A stretch of 64,000 nt of DNA from Girardinichthys multiradiatus (Eukaryota; Chordata; Actinopteri; Cyprinodontiformes; Goodeidae). The translations under genes were made by a program, and so were the position numbers. This document shows positions 13,101 to 22,100 of the stretch, piece after piece; within the stretch, counting starts at the first letter, position 1, and every line of letters begins with the position of its first letter. The stretch lies in assembly GCF_021462225.1 (NCBI RefSeq), contig NC_061803.1, forward strand, positions 37,656,174 through 37,720,173, given 5' to 3'. The notes beneath the pieces were generated by a model that was not told the DNA's origin, did not search any database, and saw nothing but the letters and a program-made list of their open reading frames with translations.

Positions 13101-16100
13101 TACCTGAGAAACCTGGGCTAATGGCGCCTCCTTGTGGCGCCATTACACAATGTTTTCTAAGGAATTACGGCTGATATATTTTAGGGTAAACATCCGTTTC
13201 TAGAAGAACTGACTTGTTGTCTGCTGTGTTTGTCTAGTATTTAGGCTGCTCCACATTTCCTAACTTTGTGGGGTCTCGATACTGATAAACACAGAAGCCC
13301 CATGCCTTAACCAGCAAAACTCACAAAATGAAATCTTTTTTAAAAGGTATGCCTTAAAAAATGTTATTTCCTTTATGTGTAGAAGTTGATGGATGACATC
13401 AACCTTTGTATATGCAAATCCACCTTTGTATATGTGTATATTGTATATATGTATTTATGGACATAAGGATATATGCAGAATATATCTTATAACACACAAA
13501 AAAACAAAAAAGAAACCCAGAGAGCAAAGTGTACCGGAGTCAAATTCCTTGTTTGTTGTATGTACGAACTTGGCAATAAAGCTGATTCTGATTCTGATCA
13601 GGCTAACCTGAATCAGTGTAATCATTCACATCTAACAGGCTGCGTCAGCATTAAGCTGAAAGCAGGAAAGTCACGTGTGGTCTACAGTCAGCTGACTGCT
13701 GCAAGCCAAGTTGTCAGATCAGATTAAAAGCAGAACCGCTGCTCTACTGTAGACCCATTCATCCAGCCTCACTCACTGATGTTACTTTCAGGTACTGTCA
13801 AAGAAAAAATGCGTTGAGAGTCAAGGAGCAGTTAATACTTGGAGGTACAGTTGGTTCACATGCCAGGACTGAGGCAGAGGCCCACCAAACTTGTCCATGT
13901 TTGCCATCCGGTTCCAGGCCAGAAACGCTGGTCCAGAGAAGAAGTCCTCTAACTCGGACTCATTTAATCCAAGTGAACGGTACACCTAAAGGAGAAATGA
14001 GACAGAAGTTTAGGAGCTCATTATATATTCAGCTGCTCAAACTATTCAACAATATATGGGAGCAACAACCTCCATGAGTACGACATGTCCTGTATTAAAA
14101 TTTGCTTCACTAACATTTAAAACTTTGTTTAAAAAAACGTGATAAATGATACAAAAATGCTGAGGTGCTGCATTCTGGCAAAATAAGTTATCTGGGTTTT
14201 ATACTAGGTACATCTTGGTTTGAGGACCTGAGGACCTGTGGCTTTTAATCTTCAGTGATGTAGGAAGGACCTGGACCATACCGGGCCCCGAAGGTTAAAC
14301 CTAGGATTTAGATTAAAATTGATTCTGAACCAGAGCAAAAACATTAAAATTTAACATTAAATTCCCAAAAAACAGCCCATCTTTTCTTTATTAGATAACA
14401 GAACCAGGATGAAGCAAGTCCAACAGCGCCACTGATGTTTAGGTTTCTAAAAAAGAAGGTGACATGTGGGCACGTGCAAAGTGTTCCTAAATATTGTCCA
14501 AGTCTACATGGATACACCAAACAAATGTGTTTTTAAACTGTCTCCACTTTGGAGAGCATCTTAAAATGTATTTTTTTTTCCCGCAAGGCACAAATACAGC
14601 AAAAAAGCTTGAGAGACTATCTGTAGAGAAGCAGAGAGCGCTAAGTTTAATCAGGTTACTGTAGCTGCTTCATACAGACAATCCTAACTCAACTTTCACT
14701 AATTTCCTGTCACATCTCAGCTTTTCTAATCTCCTTTCTGTGTAGCAACTTTATTTACTGATTAAACTTCATCATCATAATTGCTTACTGAGAAGATCTA
14801 CAGGTCCTTCTCAAAATATTAGCATATTGTGATAAAGTTCATTATTTTCCATATTGTCTTAATACGGATGATTTTGGCATAAAGCTCATGAAAACCCAAA
14901 ATTCCTATCTCACAAAATTAGCATATCATTAAAAGGGTCTTTAAACGAGCTATGAACCTAATCATCTGAATCAACAAGTTAACTCTAAACACCTGCAAAC
15001 GATTCCTGAGGCCTTTAAAACTCCCAGCCTGGTTCATCACTCAAAACCCCAATCATGGGTAAGACTGCCGACCTGACTGCTGTCCAGAAGGCCACTATTG
15101 ACACCCTCAAGCAAGAGGGTAAGACACAGAAAGAAATTTCTGAACGAATAGGCTGTTCCCAGAGTGCTGTATCAAGGCTCCTCAGTGGGAAGTCTGTGGG
15201 AAGGAAAAAGTGTGGCAGAAAACGCTGCACAACGAGAAGAGGTGACCGGACCCTGAGGAAGATTGTGGAGAAGGGCCGATTCCAGACCTTGGGGGACCTG
15301 CGGAAGCAGTGGACTGAGTCTGGAGTAGAAACATCCAGAGCCACCGTGCACAGGCGTGTGCAGGAAATGGGCTACAGGTGCCGCATTCCCCAGGTCAAGC
15401 CACTTTTGAACCAGAAACAGCAGCAGAAGCGCCTGACCTGGGCTACAGAGAAGCAGCACTGGACTGTTGCTCAGTCGTCCAAAGTACTTTTTTTGGATGA
15501 AAGCAAATTCTGCATGTCATTCGGAAATCAAGGTGCCAGAGTCTGGAGGAAGACTGGGGAGAAGGAAATGCCAAAATGCCAGAAGTCCAGTGTCAAGTAC
15601 CCACAGTCAGTGATGGTCTGGGGTGCCGTGTCAGCTGCTGGTGTTGGTCCACTGTGTTTTATCAAGGGCAGGGTCAATGCAGCTAGCTATCAGGAGATTT
15701 TGGAGCACTTTATGCTTCCATCTGCTGAAAAGCTTTATGGAGATGAAGATTTCATTTTTCAGCACGACCTGGCACCTGCTCACAGTGCCAAAACCACTGG
15801 TAAATGGTTTACTGACCATGGTATCACTGTGCTCAATTGGCCTGCCAACTCTCCTGACCTGAACCCCATAGAGAATCTGTGGGATATTGTGAAGAGAACG
15901 TTGAGAGACTCAAGACCCAACACTCTGGATGAGCTAAAGGCCGCTATCGAAGCATCCTGGGCCTCCATAAGACCTCAGCAGTGCCACAGGCTGATTGCCT
16001 CCATGCCACGCCGCATTGAAGCAGTCATTTCTGCAAAAAGATTCCCGACCAAGTATTGAGTGCATAACTGTACATGATTATTTGAAGGTTGACGTTTTTT

Positions 16101-19100
16101 GTATTAAAAACACTTTTCTTTTATTGGTCGGATGAAATATGCTAATTTTGTGAGATAGGAATTTTGGGTTTTCATGAGCTGTATGCCAAAATCATCCATA
16201 TGAAGACAATAAAAGACTTGAAATATTTCAGTTAGTGTGCAATGAATCTAAAATATATGAATGTTAAATTTTCATCATGACATTATGGAAAATAATGAAC
16301 TTTATCACAATATGCTAATATTTTGAGAAGGACCTGTATTTGTCGTCCAATGAATCCTATTTTATTGGAGTTTTTTTTCTTTTTAACTCAGGAGAGAATA
16401 AATTAAGTCTGATTTTCATGTTGGCTCTCACCTCTTGCCACACAGCTTCCTGACCAGTGAAAGCCAGAGGCAGGTTGATTCCATTAAGAGCCATCCAGTC
16501 AATCTCTTTTTCCCATCTTGGCCAGTCCCACCACACAAAAGAGTAACTGACAGTGCAGACGTTCTGGTAATACCGGAATCTGGACACAACCAAATTAAAT
16601 GTGTTACCTGAGCAATATAAAATAACAATAACATAAAACTGTTAAAACTACAAACAATCCATGAAATAACGTGAACTCTCTTTATACCATTATGGTCACA
16701 AGGGCAAGGTTATAATTATCTGAACCAAAAGGGCATCACAGAATACCACTTAAGTATTTCAGATTATCAACCAATCAGCTACATTAAACACAGATTCGCT
16801 AATTAAATACAATAATTTAATGTAGTTTTCAAGTGATGATTTTATTAATGGAAACAAGTCTTTCCAAGCCAGCCTGGTGCTGTGTAAATAAGGTAGATGC
16901 TCCATAAAGCTAAGAACTAGTTGTTCCACCCGTTGCAGAAAAGTCTTTTACAACACCTTGGATTAATTCTGACCCACCATGCTTTGAAGAATTGGTTTAA
17001 TTTAACCACATTGAAGGGTTCCCTATATGAGGTCATTTCACTGCATCTTAATCAGATTTAGGTCTGAACTTTGACCAGACATGTTTTTGCTTTCTTTAAC
17101 TATGCATAGGTGAAGTTGCTTTTAGATCATTGTTAATAAGCTGATGGTTGGATAGTCTCCTTCCAGATTTCCTACTAGAACGCAGAGTTCATGGTTCCAT
17201 CATTCACAGCACATCATCCAGGTCTTGAATTAAAGAATGCCTGGAATATCACACTAGCTCCAAAATGTTTTATTGTCAGTATGCTGCTCTCTTTCTGAAA
17301 TGTATTAATTTTACACCAAACAGAATGCAAACCTTTCAAAATGATCCCCTTTGGTCTTTTTCCTACAAGTCTTAGAGATGGTCGAGATGCTTTTTGATGA
17401 ATGTAAGACAGGTCTTTATGTTCAAAAACAAACATGACTCAGAATTACAAATGTGCTTCAGCCATTGTTGAAACAAAGACAAAACTACTCAAAAGACACA
17501 AAGTTCAGATATTATTGGACCTTTGAGATGTTGATCAGCTGCTCCTTGCAGGAAACACTCCTTGTTGTTAAGGTTACACCTCATAACTGCCCCGTAGTAC
17601 GAAACTACCAGTAAAAATCCCTATAGCTAATCGTCCTCAAACAGAAGTACCTTCGCCAGAAGAAAAAGGAGTACAAGTTTTTAAGTTTAAACCAGAATGA
17701 ATGTAGCAGAGTTACTCTAACATGTTGTCATCTAGTGTGGCACAACTTTATCATATGTGATAGAGAGGTTTCATGCTGGAGTTGCTCCTCCTAGTTTGTT
17801 ATAAGTAAAAGAGATAAAGGCTTTGCTGGCTATTATTTCCACATTTTGACAAGCAGTTTAACAGTCGAAGGTTAGATCAGCGATATACAATATTTATTAA
17901 TGGGTTATCTACTCAGTAAATAAGTCAATTAGTGCTACATACATTGTATGTCTCAAATTCAAACATGCACAAAAACATGTTTTTTACACAAGGAAAGCTG
18001 TTAAGGTTTTTAACCACCTCAATTTATCATTCCTTCATAAAATGTGAACATCATGCTGACACCATAAAACATTCTTCCTCTAACCATGAACGTCTGGGTC
18101 TGCAGCCTGAGGACAAATGGCTTTCATCTGACATACCTTGTGACAAAGACACTTTTCTAAGCCGCTGGAAAATATAGTAAAATCGGATCATAGGAGTAAA
18201 TCTGCTTCAGAAAGAACCATCAAAACAGGAAGAAATTCTGCTGCATTCCTTCCTGACTGCCAGTGGCAGTAAACAAAGTGGATATGTCTCCTTGTGCTTC
18301 GCGCAGGTCGAGATTAAATGTAAACAAAGTCACGCACGTGACACGTAGCCCACCTGGGCGTGCGTCTATAAGTAGCACATGGAAGGCTACGTTCGGTCTC
18401 TTTTGATCTTCTTGTTGTCCACCATCGCGTGTTTCGCAGGACGGTCGCTCCTATAAGTCCATGTTTCGGCGATTATTGGGTATTGCAGGTCTAAGAGAGG
18501 TAAGCACACGGTTGGTGTGATACAGCGTCATCCTGCCTGTGACTTTTTCGTCGGAGTACTCTTTGTAACCCTCTGAGGCTGTGGTTGACGTGTCTCTGTT
18601 TCTTTGTTCATTTTAGTAGCCGGAAGCTTGGTGCTGGCGCTTCTTTTCCCCTGTTGAGACTGGGTGGGGAGGAGCGGACAGCTGCAGTTTTCAGGTGAGT
18701 GGAAGCTGGATGTTCTGACCGCGTTCTGTGCTGCACAGTTCTCGCTCGGATTGCCTGGCTCGTGTCTGTATAAGAAAGCAGTGTAATTAAATAGAGGCCT
18801 CTGATCAAGTTGTTCAGTTTTATTGAAGTCCTCGCTCAGTTTGCCTGGTGCCTGCCTGCATTTCCCATGTCTGTAATCGAGATGGTGGCGTGCGCTTCGT
18901 GTGGGGTCCCTCTCCAGGTAGAGGATGGACATGATCTGCGCCCCAAATGCCTGGGTCACCTCAGGGAGGCTCTGACGGACCCATGCATGAACTGCAGCAT
19001 TTTGCCGTCTGTTAGAGAGAACAGGCTACGTCAGGTAGAGAATCTCATCTTCGCGGCCGAGCTGCCACCCTCAGGGATGCCTCAACCGTGTTCCGGGAGG

Positions 19101-22100
19101 CGGGGGGATACGCCAGCAGAGGAACGCCATTGCCCACGGAAGAAGAGGCCTCGGGTGGAGCGCCCATCTCGACAGGAAGTGGACTCTTTGAAGGCCGAGG
19201 TGGAGCACCTCAAGGCTCTACTCAAGGCCCCAGGACCCACGCCTGCCTTCCAAGCAGCAGCAGCTTGGGAGTCGGGGGGAGGAGCTGGAGGATGATGGAA
19301 TCTCTGTGAGGGCCTCCAATTCAGAGTTTCAGTCCCTCGAGGACCAGGGGACCCCTTCCCAGACCCTCGGGATTGGGATCCTCCGGGTATTGAAGGAAAT
19401 GATGGCTCAGGTAATTCCCTTGGGAGTTCAGTTAGCTCTGGCCAAGGGGAGGCACCATGCCCGCTACAGGCAATTATTTTGGCAGCCTTGGCCAAGGTCG
19501 ACCTGGAAAATGCACCCGTGGCCCGGCCAATGGGAAACCCATTTTTTCGCCAGGCTCCAGCGGCCCCTCCATTCGAGGTGCCACCGTTGCCGGCCTTCGT
19601 GGAAGAGCTTCAGCGCTGCTGGAGGGATCCTAGAAGCTTCTCCTACCATGGTCGAGACGCACGGATCAGGGTGTGCATGCGCAATCCTGGGGATCATGGT
19701 CTGGACTGCATGCCCCCTGTGGATCGCTGCATCGCATCACTGGTTCTTTCCCCAGATGAGGCGCTCAGAGAGAGGGCCCGCTGTCCAAGCACCCAGTGTC
19801 GGGTGACGGACGACTTTTTGTGCCGTGCCTATGACATTGCAGCTTGTATGGCACGCATTGCCAATTCCCTCTCTGTCCTCCTGTTGGCACAGTCCCAGAT
19901 GCAGCAGCACTGGGCAACACAAATGGCCCTCCAGGCCTTTGGACTCATGTCCAGGGAACTCGGTCGCCTTTTGTCCACTCTGGTGGTCACCCGACGCCAG
20001 GTCTGGTTGGCACAGGCTCCAATCTTGGATGACTGTAAGCAGTGCTTGCGGAGGCTGCCGGTGGTACCGGGCCAGCTGTTTGGACCGGAGGCTGAGAGGG
20101 CACTGGAGTACCGTCGGCAGTCCAGCGAGGCCCCTGAAGCTTTGGGTGGTCGCAGCGGTGCCCCTGCTCCGCAACCCAGGAGACGTGACGTACGGGACCC
20201 GTGGCATCAGTTTCGGACCGCCACTTCCGCACAGTTTGCGCAGCGGAGCCACGCTGTGGCGGGAGCTTGGCGGCAGCCATGGGGTGGAAAGGGCACCACC
20301 TCGCGGGGCTCTGGCGGGCCAGGAGAGGAACCGGCGCCCCCCCAGAGGCTGAAGCAGGTGGCAGAGGGCAGCCTGAGGGCTGCAGACCGACGGCTGGGAG
20401 GTTTTCACAACGGCAACTGGCCTATTGGGAAACCCACTGCAGGGATGCGTGGGTGTTAAGAACTATGTCCCAAGGGTACAGGCTGCAGTTCCGCTGTCGG
20501 CCTCCACCCCCATCGGGGGTCAGGGTGACCCCCGTCACAGATCCTGCACGAACTGCGGTCTTGCAGCAGGAAATAAAGACTCTGCTAGACAAGGAGGCCA
20601 TAGTGGTGGTTCCCCCACATTCGCAGGCCGACGGGTTTTACTCAACCCATTTCCTGATTCCAAAGAAGGACGGTTCCCTTCGGCCGGTCTTGGACCTCAG
20701 GGGGCTGAACCACTTTTTGAAGGTGCTGCCATTTCGGATGCTCCGCACCTGCGACGTCCTTCGGGTAATCTGTCCAGGCAAGTGGTTTACATCCATAGAC
20801 CTGAAGGACGTGTACTTCCATGTTCCGATCCACCCAGGACACAGGAAGTATCTGCGATTCACCTTCCACGGCGTGGCTTACGGGTTTTCGGTCCTGCCGT
20901 TCGGCCTTTCTTTAGCCCCTCGGATTTTCACGAGGTGCATGAAGGCGGTCCTAAGCCCTCTGTGCCTGTCAGGATTAAAGATCCAGCCATATTTGGACGA
21001 CTGGCTCATCTGTGCCCCCTCCTCCGGCAACACGGATCGGGCGACGTCAAAGGTCCTGGCCCATGTCAGAGCACTGGGGATAGCAGTGAACTATCAGAAG
21101 AGTTCTCTCATCCCGGCCAAGGAGGTGGTCTTTATCGGCATGGCCTTGAATTCAGTGGCCATGCTGGCTCAGTCGACCTCAGACAGATTGGACAGGATTC
21201 AGTCCCTGCTCCAGTCTTTTCGAGTGGGTGCGGCACCCCCAGTCAAACTGTGGCTGAGACTGTTGGGGATGCTGGTGCGGCCTCGGCTCTGACTCCTCTG
21301 GGGTTACTTTATCTACGGCCCTTGCAGAGGTGGTTCAACAGCCTCCACATGGACCCCAGGTTGCACCGGCAGGTCAAGGTGCGGGTTACACCCGGCTGCT
21401 CAGTCCTCCTCCGTTGCTAGCAGGACAGAGCATATCTGCAGCGTGGGGTCCTCCTCAGTACGGTCCCCGCAAGACGGGAAGTGGTGACTATGGATGCATC
21501 ACCTCTCAGATGGGGAGCAGTGTGGAAGTGCAGGTCAGTCCAGGGGCTGTGGGGGCCTCAGGAGGGAAGTCTGCACATCAATGTCCTGGAGCTCAGGACA
21601 ATTTATTTGGCACTAAGGCACTTTTCGCCCTCTCTCGAGGGCAAGCACATGCTCGTCAGGACGGACAGCACCTCAGCAGTGTTCCACGTCAACCACCAGG
21701 GTGGGAACAGATCACTGCAGTGCCTGAGGGAGGCCCGGAGGCTGTGGACCTGGGCATACCCTCGCTTCTCCTCCATCAGGGCAATGCACCTACCGGGGAC
21801 GAGGAACTCTGTGGCTGATTATCTGTCCCGACAGAGGTTCCCCTCCTGGGGATTGGAGGCTGCATCCTCAGGTCATACGGCAGATATGGGATCGGTTCGG
21901 CAGACCTTTTTGCCTCAAGGAGCAGTACACATTGCCCTTTGGTTTTCCCTGGCGGAGGCCAGCTCCCCACTGGGGATGGAAGCCCTAGCGAACGCATGGC
22001 CAGCCGGCCTGCTGTATGCCTTTCCCCCGTTTCCGTTACTTCTGCCCACTCTCCACCGAGTGAGGTCGTCGACCCTGAAAGTTCTGTTGTTGGCCCCCCC

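Noticed and set aside
15391..15435. The 42-bp segment missing in two Tc1 copies begins with GT, like an intron
   Set aside because: It does not end in AG, is too short and encodes residues kept in the full-length transposase; a deletion is simpler.
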